From Alloprevotella rava (GTDB lineage Bacteria; Bacteroidota; Bacteroidia; Bacteroidales; Bacteroidaceae), in NCBI RefSeq assembly GCF_014195585.1, contig NZ_JACICA010000004.1, forward strand, positions 62,001-126,000: 64,000 nucleotides of DNA. Direction: 5' to 3'. Both the position numbers and the translations under genes were made by a program. Positions 1 through 7,785 of this stretch are shown one piece after another. Numbering within the stretch: the stretch's first letter is position 1; every line of letters starts with the position of its first letter. The notes under the pieces were generated by a model. The model had not been told where the DNA came from, ran no database searches, and worked only from the letters and a program-made list of their open reading frames with translations.

Positions 1-1560
1 AGAAATAGAGATGCGAAAATCTTCTGGAAGATAAATCCACGCTTCACTATTCTGCAAAAATTCCATGTCAATATTGTGAACTGCTTTCACCTTGCCAAGA
101 TCGAGCGTTAAATCCATGCAATAAGGCTTCTTTATCGTGTCGGTGGATTGGCAAAAGCCTTGCCAGCGGCCGTCTGTGTGACTCCAACCTCCATAAGTGC
201 CATCTATGAGGGCCTCATTTCCGCCAGCAGGGTAATATGTACTAAAAGGTCGGTGATAGACTACCTTTATGTCGGCCGCTTGAGAGTTTTTTGGATTTCG
301 ACTTTCAGGACGTTCGCCTACTTCTTTGCGTAAATCAAAATAGTGGATGTCTAGACTATCCAGATGGGGGTATTGGGTGATGATGCTTTTACGGAAATGG
401 CTGATGTCGCTAATGCGCCCCTTTAGTCCTATTTCAGCGATGGCTAACTCTCGCGGATAGAGCATATACTCTGCGTGTTCTGGCGTCTCAACAAATTCTG
501 TCCACAGATTTCCTTGCAGGCCTAGAATATAGCTGCGTTCTTCTGCGCTCAATCCTGCTGCAGGGTCAAAACTAGCTACGTTGTTGAACGTATTGTAGCC
601 ACCAATCCCCGTGGGTTGCAGGTAGGGCGCATCTTGATGATAGTCAAAATAGCAGTGACTTGTAGGGCTCATGATTACCTTGTTGCCTTGGCGGATAGCT
701 TGGCGAGCTGCCGCAGCATTTCGCCATACCATGATGGTCGCTCCAGTAAGCGTGGTGTCCTCCAATGCTTCGTCCCACGCAATCATCTCTTTCCCTTTCT
801 GAGTTAGGAATCGTTGTATGCGCCGAATGAGATAGCCTTGCAGGTCGTTCACATGATTAAAGCCCAGTTCTTTCGCTGTTTGCTGACAGCGCGTACATTT
901 CAGCCAAGTATCTCTACTGGCTTCGTCGCCGCCGATGTGTATCCAGCGCGAGGGGAATATCTGTATCACTTCTTGCAAAACATTTTCAAGAAATGTGTAA
1001 GTAGCTTCATTGGATGGACACATATCAGCCTGTGCTCCTTCATTGCCCACGCATTTTAGTTCGGGATAAGTGGCCGTTACTTCTTCACTATGGCCCGGCA
1101 TCTCTATTTCGGGTACGATGGTGATTCCCCTCTCTTGTGCGTAGGCCACTAAAGCGCGCAGTTCGTCCTGCGTATAGTAGCCACCATAAGCTGCAGAGTC
1201 GCCTTCGTGCAGATAGCGGCGATCTCCGCCTATCCACCATTTGTGCCAATCCGATTCCGTGCGCCATGCCCCGATCTCTGTGAGACGTGGATATTTCTTT
1301 ATCTGAATACGCCATCCTCCCGCATCAGTGAGGTGCAGGTGCAGGCGATTGATTTTGTGCTCGGCTAAGAAATCAATCTGCTTCCGTAAGAAATCAGTGG
1401 TGAAGAAATGACGCGAAAGGTCCAGCATACAGCCTCGCCACGAATAGGCAGGAGAAATTACGTTTTCTTTCTCTTGAGCTTGCACAAGAGAGGTGCAAGA
1501 AAGAAGAGCTCCAACGCACAAAGCTCTTGCTATGTTGCGTAGAAATGAAAAAATAGTCAT
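1..1560 (-). CDS. GH20 beta-N-acetylhexosaminidase, 3' part missing
   Basis: Exo-acting hexosaminidase expected to release terminal GlcNAc/GalNAc from host or dietary glycans in the periplasm or at the cell surface. The reading frame is open from ATG at 1560 to the window edge. It has an N-terminal signal peptide (either lipobox LLSC or cleavage after VQAQ), then the GH20 barrel starting near residue 36 (YSWRGCMLDLSRHFF). The catalytic Asp-Glu pair sits in HIGGDEASRDTW near residue 210, and PEIEMPGHS is also typical. After the barrel there is a discoidin-like (F5/8 C) segment starting at ALIDGTYGGW. An in-frame stop lies 28-30 nt upstream of the ATG, so the usual N-terminal GH20b domain is absent. 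The C-terminus lies outside the window. Confidence 0.9.
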   Translation of the reverse strand, partial: MTIFSFLRNIARALCVGALLSCTSLVQAQEKENVISPAYSWRGCMLDLSRHFFTTDFLRKQIDFLAEHKINRLHLHLTDAGGWRIQIKKYPRLTEIGAWRTESDWHKWWIGGDRRYLHEGDSAAYGGYYTQDELRALVAYAQERGITIVPEIEMPGHSEEVTATYPELKCVGNEGAQADMCPSNEATYTFLENVLQEVIQIFPSRWIHIGGDEASRDTWLKCTRCQQTAKELGFNHVNDLQGYLIRRIQRFLTQKGKEMIAWDEALEDTTLTGATIMVWRNAAAARQAIRQGNKVIMSPTSHCYFDYHQDAPYLQPTGIGGYNTFNNVASFDPAAGLSAEERSYILGLQGNLWTEFVETPEHAEYMLYPRELAIAEIGLKGRISDISHFRKSIITQYPHLDSLDIHYFDLRKEVGERPESRNPKNSQAADIKVVYHRPFSTYYPAGGNEALIDGTYGGWSHTDGRWQGFCQSTDTIKKPYCMDLTLDLGKVKAVHNIDMEFLQNSEAWIYLPEDFRISIS

Positions 1561-1661
1561 AATTATAAGCTTTAGTATGCCACGAAGTTACTGTTTTTAC
1601 TTGGATTTTTATGAATGTATAAGATTTATCCGTATCTTCGCCCTATAAAAGTAAGTTTATT

Positions 1662-2093
1662 ATGTCCGGAACGATTCAACAACTACAGCGTGCGTTGCGT
1701 AAGGCCGCATCGAAATTTCCCCTTGAAACGGAGAATTTCCCGATGACAGATATCATCCTGCAAGTGAAGCAAGAGGGTGGGGAGCTTTTGATTTTTGATG
1801 ACAATGAAGAAGAGCTGACTCGTTGCGTTGTGGAAGAATGGATTGGTGATACTTCGGAAGACTTCTACGAGCGCATCCAGCCTGTACTAAAAGAAGCCAT
1901 TTTAGATATTAAAGAAGAAATGGATTCTCTGAACGTGCTCAAACCTTATTCTTTTGTACTCTTCGACGACGACAATTCTGCTGTGGCCAATCTCTATCTG
2001 GTAGATGATGATCTTATTCAGTTAGATGGCGAATTGCTGCCAGGACTTGACGAAGATCTCGAAGGCTTCTGGGAGGCGTTGAGTAAGGAATAG
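1662..2093 (+). CDS. Conserved hypothetical acidic protein
   Basis: A 143-residue soluble protein with no signal peptide or membrane segment. It is strongly acidic, with Asp/Glu clusters such as FDDNEEE and LFDDDN, and ends in LDEDLEGFWEALSKE. I do not recognise a named family; it resembles short uncharacterised Bacteroidales proteins. A TATCTTCG -7-like element at 1633-1640 lies 21 nt before the ATG, which supports this start. It stands alone, convergent with the Fur-family gene. Function unknown. Confidence 0.75.
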   Translation: MSGTIQQLQRALRKAASKFPLETENFPMTDIILQVKQEGGELLIFDDNEEELTRCVVEEWIGDTSEDFYERIQPVLKEAILDIKEEMDSLNVLKPYSFVLFDDDNSAVANLYLVDDDLIQLDGELLPGLDEDLEGFWEALSKE

Positions 2094-2168
2094 TTTAGGA
2101 ATCGAGTAGCAGACAGGCGTTGCGCTTTAGTTCCTGGAGGATTGGTAGCTTCTCTCTGTTTCAGCAAT

Positions 2169-2591
2169 CTATCTTTTCTTACATTTGGGACAAATCCCCT
2201 TCATCATATAGTTGACACTTTTGGTGAGAAACCCTTCCGGCGTTGTTACAAGCGGAATGGGCGTTTCTTCCAAACAATAGGTTTGATGACATTCTTCACA
2301 GTAGAAATGAACGTGCATATCATCATCTCGTCCTGATTTATCGGAATGGCCATGACAAAGTTCATATTTCACGCCGTCGCTACCATCTTCGAGCACATGG
2401 ACCAAATGCTGTTGGCGGAATACCGTCAGAGTTCGAAAGATGCCAGATTTGTCGATGGAGGGAATCTTCTGAACCAAATCTGAGAGCGAGAGAGGGTGGG
2501 ACGCCTCCGATAGTGCTCTGGCTATGATAAGGCGATTGGCCGTTGGGCGTATTTCGTGCTGAGCGAAGAGTTCTTCTATGTCTGTGTACAT
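2169..2591 (-). CDS. Fur-family transcriptional regulator
   Basis: Metal-responsive DNA-binding repressor of the Fur/PerR/Zur superfamily, 140 residues from ATG at 2591. The winged-helix N-terminus includes RPTANRLIIARAL and a recognition-helix region SIDKSGIFRTLTVF. The C-terminal half has the structural zinc cysteines (CEEC and CPKC) and a His/Asp-rich stretch (HGHSDKSGRDDDMHVHF) that could bind the sensory metal. A longer frame continues upstream to 2879 but overlaps dinB and lacks family similarity, so the shorter start is chosen. A TACTTTTG element (minus strand, 2638-2645) lies 46 nt upstream. Which metal or oxidant is sensed cannot be read from the sequence. Confidence 0.88.
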   Translation of the reverse strand: MYTDIEELFAQHEIRPTANRLIIARALSEASHPLSLSDLVQKIPSIDKSGIFRTLTVFRQQHLVHVLEDGSDGVKYELCHGHSDKSGRDDDMHVHFYCEECHQTYCLEETPIPLVTTPEGFLTKSVNYMMKGICPKCKKR

Positions 2592-2621
2592 GATTCTACG
2601 GCTTTGACTACAAAGGCAAAC

Positions 2622-2653
2622 TTTTTTACTTGCAAAGCAAAAGTAAGAAAAAA
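2622..2653 (-). promoter_or_regulatory. Promoter and possible autoregulatory operator of the Fur-family gene
   Basis: The minus-strand -7 element TACTTTTG (2638-2645) is covered by an imperfect inverted repeat: TTTTTTACTT at 2622-2631 and AAGTAAGAAAAAA at 2641-2653. Fur-family proteins often bind AT-rich inverted repeats over their own promoters, so this may be its operator. Seen: the promoter and repeat. Inferred: the function. Confidence 0.4.
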
Positions 2654-2693
2654 AACTATCAGACCATTTATTGCATCCTAGCAAACTGAAAGA

Positions 2694-3809
2694 ATGACTA
2701 CTGAGCGGAAAATCATCCATGTTGATATGGACTGCTTTTTTGCAGCCGTTGAGCAGCGCGACAATCCAGAGTTGCACGGCAAACCTGTGGCTGTTGGCAA
2801 CGATGAAGAGCGCAGCGTTGTCACTACTGCTAGCTACGAGGCGCGTAAATTTGGTGTGCATTCTGCCCAATCCGTTCAAGTGGCCAAACGCTTATGCCCA
2901 TCGCTCATTATCGTTCCGTGCCATTTTGAGAAGTATCGAGCTGTGAGTCGTCAGATAAGTGAGATTTTCCATGATTATACGGATCAAGTAGAGTTTTTGA
3001 GTGTTGATGAGGCTTTCCTGGATGTGACGGAAAACAAAAAAGGGATAGAATTGGCAGTGGATATTGCGCGCGAAATAAAGACCCGTATTCAGGAAGAGCT
3101 CCAATTGACGGCTTCTGCAGGTGTGAGCTATTGTAAATTGCTGGCAAAGATAGCCTCGGATTATCGCAAGCCCGACGGACTTTGCACCATTCATCCCGAT
3201 AAGGCGCTCCGCTTTATTGCTCATTTGCCTGTTACAAAACTATGGGGCGTAGGGCCTAAAACGGCAGAACGCCTTCATCAGATGGGAATATATACAGGGG
3301 AACAACTTCGAGAATATTCTTTACATAGTCTAACACAAGCCTTTGGGAAGATGGGGCAAGTGTTCTATAATTTTGCACGCGGTATTGATGAACGGCCCGT
3401 GGTGACAACGCGTGAAGCCAAGTCAGTGGGATGTGAACATACCTTTGAAAAAGATTTACAGACGCAGGCGTCTGTGATTATTGAATTATACCATGTCACG
3501 CTGAAACTTGTGGAGCGCATCAAGAAGCATAAGTTTGAAGGTAGAACTTTGACATTGAAAGTGAAATATGCGGACTTTACGCAAATCACTCGCAGTTTGA
3601 CACGACAAGAACTCTTGCGTACAAAGAAGCAAATTCTTCCTTTGGCAAAGCAACTATTGGCCAAAACTGACACTTCCCGTCCTATACGCTTGCTTGGCCT
3701 TTCCGTGTCGTCACCGAAGGAAGAAGACGTAAAAAAGCTCGAATGGATTCAGTTGGAGTTTGATTTTGGTGATGAAAGCACTTGGTTGGGTGGTACTTCT
3801 GAACCATAA
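2694..3809 (+). CDS. dinB: DNA polymerase IV (Y-family)
   Basis: Error-prone translesion polymerase, 371 residues, normal for DinB. The start shows the first catalytic Asp in IIHVDMDCFFAAVEQRDNP; the second acidic pair is in FLSVDEAFLDVT near residue 103. The steric and fingers region SYEARKFGVHSAQS is intact, followed by helix-hairpin-helix LWGVGPKTAERLHQMGI and the little-finger domain. The C-terminal IQLEFDFGD resembles a beta-clamp binding peptide. It is divergent from the Fur-family regulator across about 100 bp. Nothing in the sequence suggests inactivation. Confidence 0.96.
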   Translation: MTTERKIIHVDMDCFFAAVEQRDNPELHGKPVAVGNDEERSVVTTASYEARKFGVHSAQSVQVAKRLCPSLIIVPCHFEKYRAVSRQISEIFHDYTDQVEFLSVDEAFLDVTENKKGIELAVDIAREIKTRIQEELQLTASAGVSYCKLLAKIASDYRKPDGLCTIHPDKALRFIAHLPVTKLWGVGPKTAERLHQMGIYTGEQLREYSLHSLTQAFGKMGQVFYNFARGIDERPVVTTREAKSVGCEHTFEKDLQTQASVIIELYHVTLKLVERIKKHKFEGRTLTLKVKYADFTQITRSLTRQELLRTKKQILPLAKQLLAKTDTSRPIRLLGLSVSSPKEEDVKKLEWIQLEFDFGDESTWLGGTSEP

Positions 3810-3883
3810 TTTTTGCAACTTTCTTAGGAGATTTTTCACCTTTTTCAGTACAGTGGCGCGTGTTATTTATCGAATCAAAAATA

Positions 3884-3975
3884 TCCTTATTGCGTTTGAA
3901 AATACAATAAGGATGTCAGCTGACAGAATAAGGCTATCAGCTGACGCGCTTATTGTATTTTTTGTGATGATAAGG
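3884..3975 (+). repeat. 21-nt-periodic CAATAAGG array, copy 1
   Basis: Five octamer positions start at 3884, 3905, 3926, 3947 and 3968, exactly 21 nt apart: (T)CCTTATTG, CAATAAGG, GAATAAGG, CGCTTATTG and TGATAAGG. Spacers 2 and 3 are near-perfect palindromes of the TGTCAGCTGACA type; spacer 1 is AT-rich (CGTTTGAAAATA). It lies between dinB and the marR operon, which converge here. Copies 2 to 5 are at 13930, 20904, 36895 and 53418. Confidence 0.85.
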
Positions 3976-4024
3976 AGCGAAGAAATTATGACGAGATATG
4001 CTCTTTCCCGCATCTTGTTTTTTC

Positions 4025-4146
4025 GTTGTCACATCGTTACGTTGTCACACTTGATAGTTAAAGTGTTGAAAAAGTTTGTATTACAAACGTGATAACAGTG
4101 TGACAACAACCGACAGCTCAAAATTTTGTTGTCACGCATATAAGTG
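4025..4146 (+). repeat. GTTGTCAC module, copy A
   Basis: GTTGTCAC occurs at 4025-4032, 4041-4048 and 4128-4135, and its complement GTGACAAC at 4100-4107. The first two are separated by a related octamer (ATCGTTAC), giving an 8-nt tandem. The block follows array copy 1 by about 50 nt and ends in CACGCATATAAGTG. A reverse-oriented relative lies at 36671-36824, so array plus module form a composite intergenic element. Confidence 0.75.
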
Positions 4147-4151
4147 TTTCT

Positions 4152-4186
4152 AAAAATCCGCAACGCCTGTTGTTAGGCGTTGCGGA
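4152..4186 (-). terminator. Terminator of the trxA-cdr-marR operon
   Basis: A perfect 12-bp stem (TCCGCAACGCCT with AGGCGTTGCGGA) and a 6-nt loop, followed on the minus strand by a run of T. Confidence 0.85.
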
Positions 4187-4306
4187 TAGAGAGTTGAGAT
4201 CTATTGAGAATTTTATAAAAGATCAAAAACAGGAGAAGGGGATCAGAGAGGGACTAATGATAGTTTCTGCCCTTATCCACGCTTTCTCTGCGATAGCTTT
4301 TGCCTC

Positions 4307-4678
4307 CTATTCATTGTTTGTCTTCTCAAGAACTTGTGTGAGGATTTCGGGTAGTTCCCAATCACAGTCTTTCATTTCTTCAAGTCGTTTTTTGCCTGCT
4401 GCTGATAGTGAGAAGTACATTTCGCGTTTGTCAGTCTTTCCCATAACACGCGAGATGAGTGCTTTTTTTTCGACGGCGCAGATAATTTTTGAAGTGTTGG
4501 AACATGTCAATCCTAAGGCTTCAGCAATTTCGCCCGATGTCAAACTTTTATTCTCGGACAACAGGCAAAGGAGCATTCCTTCGTTGATATTTATGCCATG
4601 AAGCTTTTGCATTTCTTGTTCCAAAGCCGTGATGGCACGATAGATGCTGCGCAAGCGGCAGATACATTTTTTGTCCAT
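4307..4678 (-). CDS. MarR-family transcriptional regulator
   Basis: A 123-residue winged-helix regulator. The central helix-turn-helix reads LTSGEIAEALGLTCSNTSKIICAVEKKALI, followed by a wing (GKTDKREMYFSLSAAGKKRLEEM), the classic MarR layout. It is the last gene of an operon with thioredoxin and the CoA-disulfide reductase-like enzyme, starting 9 nt after the latter's stop. It probably autoregulates that operon in response to a redox or sulfur signal; two identical-type palindromes flank the operon promoter. The N-terminal Cys pair (MDKKCICRL) could be redox-sensitive, but this is speculative. Confidence 0.85.
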   Translation of the reverse strand: MDKKCICRLRSIYRAITALEQEMQKLHGININEGMLLCLLSENKSLTSGEIAEALGLTCSNTSKIICAVEKKALISRVMGKTDKREMYFSLSAAGKKRLEEMKDCDWELPEILTQVLEKTNNE

Positions 4679-4687
4679 GTTTATTCT

Positions 4688-7114
4688 TTAAATAAAGAGG
4701 TTTACATTCGCATCTTCAGCGCGTTGCATATAGGTGGCAACGCCGCCTATACTTACTCCATCGATGAATTCTTCTTTGTCAATTCCCATCATATCCATCG
4801 ACATCTGACACGCAATAAACTCAACACCGTTGGCGAGCGCTTGATCACGTAGCTCCTCAAGCGAGTTGATATTTTTCTTGCGCATAATGTGACGAATGAG
4901 CCGATCGCCAATACCCAGCATGCTCATCTGAGAGAGGTGTAGGCTTCTGGAGCTCTTGGGGAGCATCCACGAAAACATTTTACCGAAGAAATCTTTTTTC
5001 ACCTTTGGTTTCTTTTCGCGTTTGAGAACGTTGAGCCCCCAGAAGGTAAAGAAAATAGAAACTTTATGTCCTGTGGCAGCTGCCCCGTTTGCTAAAACAA
5101 AGGTGGCAAGGGCTTTGTCGAGGTCGTCGCTGAACATGATCAGCGTTTTGTTTTTGCTATTGCTGGCAGTGTGAGATGTGCATTCTACTGGAGCGTTCTT
5201 TTCGATGACCACAGTGTGATAACCTTTTTGGATTGTACTTGTGATGAAGTTGTTTCCTGTTGTTTGACACCACGCCTCGGCATCACGCGAAAATCCAGCG
5301 TCTGTAGCTACAATCTCAATGCGTTCGCCAACCTGCGCTTGGTCCATAGCATTTTTCAACTTCATGATAGGGCCAGGGCATTGCAGTCCGCACGCATCTA
5401 TTTTTAGAGTAGATATGCAGGGCTTTGTAGTATTTATTTCTAGTTGCTTCTTCGGAGTAGAAGCAATATAAATAGGTGCAGTAGCAAGAGAGTAAATCTG
5501 ATACCCGCCTGAGAGATTTCGCACCTTCTCAAAACCATGCCCTTGAAGGATTTGCAGTGCTAAATAGCCGCGTAGTCCAACTGCACAGAACACTACGATT
5601 TCTTTGTCTTTTGGTAGTTCGTTGATGCGCTCGCGCAGCTCGTCCAAGGGGATGTTTACAGCCCCTTGAATTGTACCTAATCTGTATTCACCAGGAGTTC
5701 TGACATCAAGAAGGAAGGTCTTATTGAGATCGAGACGGTCTATCTCTCTCCAATAAATGACAGGCATTGCACCACTTATGATATTATGAGCCACATAGCC
5801 AGCAATGGCTATTGGATCTTTTGCAGAAGAGAAAGGTGGTGCATAAGCCTGCTCTACGCGCATGAGGTCTTCTACAGTACCTCCATTCTTTATGACAAGT
5901 GCGATTTGATCAATGCGTTTGTCCACTCCATCATGTCCCACACATTGCGCACCAAATAAGCGTCCTGTCTTGGGGTCGAACGTCAGTTTGGTAGTTAGAC
6001 GGAAAGAGCCAGGGTAGTAGCCAGCGTGCGCCGCCGAAATAGTTGTGGAGCTAGCATAAGCAATTCCTGCTTGTTTCAACCGCTTTGCGGGCAGCCCTGT
6101 TGTAGCCACCGTGAGATCGAAAACCTTTGCAATGGCAGTTCCTATGGAGCCTTCGTATTTTTCTACTTTCCCCCTTACCATATTGTCTGCCACAATGCGC
6201 GCTTGCCGATTGGCAGGACCTGCTAGATAGTTGAGCCAGTTTTCTCCCGTGATGGGATGGGGGAATTCGATTGCATCTCCCACAGCAAAGATGTCGGGGA
6301 TGGATGTTTCTAAATACTCGTCCACTTGGATGCCACGCCCCACTTGGATGCCAGCTTCGGAAGCGAGATTCGTAGAAGGGCGAACACCGATGGATAGCAG
6401 CACGAGATCGGCATCTATGTTTTCACCATTTGCAAGGCAGACACGGATACGATTGTCGATTTGCTCAAAATGGTCTACGCCTTTTTCAAGATAGAGAGCA
6501 ACGCCCTTATCCGTCAGATGGCGATGAACGTATGAAGCCATGGAGAAATCAACTGGTGCCATGACTTGGTTGGCCATTTCAACAATGGAAACCATTGCAC
6601 CGGCTTCTTGGAGGTTTTCAGCCATTTCCAATCCTATGAAACCTCCGCCCACGACAACCGCACTCTTTACTTCGTGTTCCTGGAGATAGCTTTTGATACG
6701 ATCGGTGTCCTCCACATTTCGGAGAGTAAAAATTCCCTCAAGGTCAATTCCCTTTAATGGTGGACATATAGGTGTAGCACCAGGTGAGAGCAAGAGGCGG
6801 TCATAACTTTCTTCATAGCAAGAACCATTGGCTTTGCGCACCGTTACAGTCTTGCTGTCGGGATGAATAGTTATGGCTTCGCTGCAAATGCGTACATCCA
6901 CGTTGAATTGTCGTCCGAAAGCTTCGGGAGTTTGAACAAAGAGTTTTTCACGTTGGGCTATTACGCCACCTATATAATAAGGGAGACCACAATTTGCATA
7001 TGAAATATGTGGCCCCTTTTCTAAAAGGACAATCTCTGCCTGTTCGTCAATGCGGCGGATGCGGGCCGCAGCTGTTGCTCCGCCTGCCACACCGCCAATG
7101 ATAAGGTGTTTCAT
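4688..7114 (-). CDS. CoA-disulfide reductase-like flavoprotein with rhodanese, TusA and DsrE domains
   Basis: An 808-residue cytoplasmic fusion for low-molecular-weight thiol/persulfide handling. Residues 1-440 form an FAD/NAD(P)H pyridine nucleotide-disulfide reductase (IIGGVAGGATAAARIRR FAD motif; SYANCGLPYYIGG with the single catalytic Cys of CoA-disulfide reductases; VVVGGGFIGLEMAE NAD site). Next comes a rhodanese domain with the active-site loop CAVGLRG, then a TusA domain (DACGLQCPGPIMKLK) and a DsrE/F-like domain to the end. Such fusions occur in Bacteroidetes and may pass sulfane sulfur between domains. The actual substrate (CoA disulfide or persulfide) is unproven. It starts 25 nt after trxA. 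Confidence 0.88.
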   Translation of the reverse strand: MKHLIIGGVAGGATAAARIRRIDEQAEIVLLEKGPHISYANCGLPYYIGGVIAQREKLFVQTPEAFGRQFNVDVRICSEAITIHPDSKTVTVRKANGSCYEESYDRLLLSPGATPICPPLKGIDLEGIFTLRNVEDTDRIKSYLQEHEVKSAVVVGGGFIGLEMAENLQEAGAMVSIVEMANQVMAPVDFSMASYVHRHLTDKGVALYLEKGVDHFEQIDNRIRVCLANGENIDADLVLLSIGVRPSTNLASEAGIQVGRGIQVDEYLETSIPDIFAVGDAIEFPHPITGENWLNYLAGPANRQARIVADNMVRGKVEKYEGSIGTAIAKVFDLTVATTGLPAKRLKQAGIAYASSTTISAAHAGYYPGSFRLTTKLTFDPKTGRLFGAQCVGHDGVDKRIDQIALVIKNGGTVEDLMRVEQAYAPPFSSAKDPIAIAGYVAHNIISGAMPVIYWREIDRLDLNKTFLLDVRTPGEYRLGTIQGAVNIPLDELRERINELPKDKEIVVFCAVGLRGYLALQILQGHGFEKVRNLSGGYQIYSLATAPIYIASTPKKQLEINTTKPCISTLKIDACGLQCPGPIMKLKNAMDQAQVGERIEIVATDAGFSRDAEAWCQTTGNNFITSTIQKGYHTVVIEKNAPVECTSHTASNSKNKTLIMFSDDLDKALATFVLANGAAATGHKVSIFFTFWGLNVLKREKKPKVKKDFFGKMFSWMLPKSSRSLHLSQMSMLGIGDRLIRHIMRKKNINSLEELRDQALANGVEFIACQMSMDMMGIDKEEFIDGVSIGGVATYMQRAEDANVNLFI

Positions 7115-7139
7115 TTATTTCCTACGTTTTGCGACGAAC

Positions 7140-7499
7140 TTATTTAAGCAGAATGTCATTAATAGCGCGTTCAAAGTCGCTCTGTCGCATTGCGCCAGTT
7201 GCCATTTGCGGTTTCTCATTCATCGGAATGAATAAGATGGAGGGGATGGACTGGATGCCAAAGATTGCAGCAAGTTCTTGTTCTTGATCAACGTCTACTT
7301 TAAAAACATTGATACGTCCGTCGTACTCTTCCGCAATCTTTTCGAGCACTGGAGCTGTAGCTTTGCAAGGGCCGCACCATGTAGCGTAGAAATCAATGAT
7401 GGCTGGCTTGTCACCAAGATATTTCCATTCTTGCGGATTCGTATCGAAGTCCATAATTTGCTTCTTGAAGTCGAGAGTTGTTAAGTTTTGTACACTCAT
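7140..7499 (-). CDS. trxA: Thioredoxin
   Basis: A 119-residue thiol-disulfide oxidoreductase with the canonical active site in FYATWCGPCKATAPVLEKIA and the cis-Pro region IQSIPSILFIP. It has no signal peptide, so it should be cytoplasmic. It leads a three-gene operon with the CoA-disulfide reductase-like protein and a MarR regulator, suggesting it recycles disulfides or persulfides from that enzyme. The promoter upstream is unusually clear and flanked by two palindromes. Confidence 0.95.
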   Translation of the reverse strand: MSVQNLTTLDFKKQIMDFDTNPQEWKYLGDKPAIIDFYATWCGPCKATAPVLEKIAEEYDGRINVFKVDVDQEQELAAIFGIQSIPSILFIPMNEKPQMATGAMRQSDFERAINDILLK

Positions 7500-7540
7500 A
7501 GTTCTTTTCTTTTAGTGGATTATTTAGTTCTAAATTTTAT

Positions 7541-7604
7541 TTTCCTCTGGAAACTTGTGCAAAAGTATATATAATATTCTGATAAAACAAATTTCCTTTG
7601 GAAA
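7541..7604 (-). promoter_or_regulatory. trxA operon promoter flanked by two matching palindromes
   Basis: The minus-strand promoter is TTTG (7588-7591), 20 nt, TACTTTTG (7560-7567), an excellent Bacteroidetes match. Two 13-nt palindromes differing at one base, TTTCCTTTGGAAA (7592-7604) and TTTCCTCTGGAAA (7541-7553), sit at the -33 element and at about the start site, 51 nt centre to centre. They are good candidates for operators of the MarR protein encoded at the end of the operon. Confidence 0.7.
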
Positions 7605-7711
7605 ATAATTTAGTTATGCAAGAAAAGGCAGGAGAAATCCCTCTTCTTCTGTGCTCTCTTGACGAAAATATAGGGAGAAAGCATGGGCGAAGTCAGGAGG
7701 GGGTGGAATAC

Positions 7712-7757
7712 AAAAAACTATCAATTGAAAGGAGTCGAGCCTTTAGTTGATAGTTTT
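7712..7757 (-). terminator. Terminator of ugd
   Basis: Long hairpin with arms AAACTATCAA and TTGATAGTTT, reinforced by an inner AAAGG/CCTTT pairing, followed on the minus strand by a T run. Confidence 0.75.
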
Positions 7758-7785
7758 AGGATTATGATTTCTGTGTGAGAGTTGT

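Noticed and set aside
4170-4601. A 143-codon plus-strand open frame
   Set aside because: Antisense to the marR gene, whose helix-turn-helix is clear.
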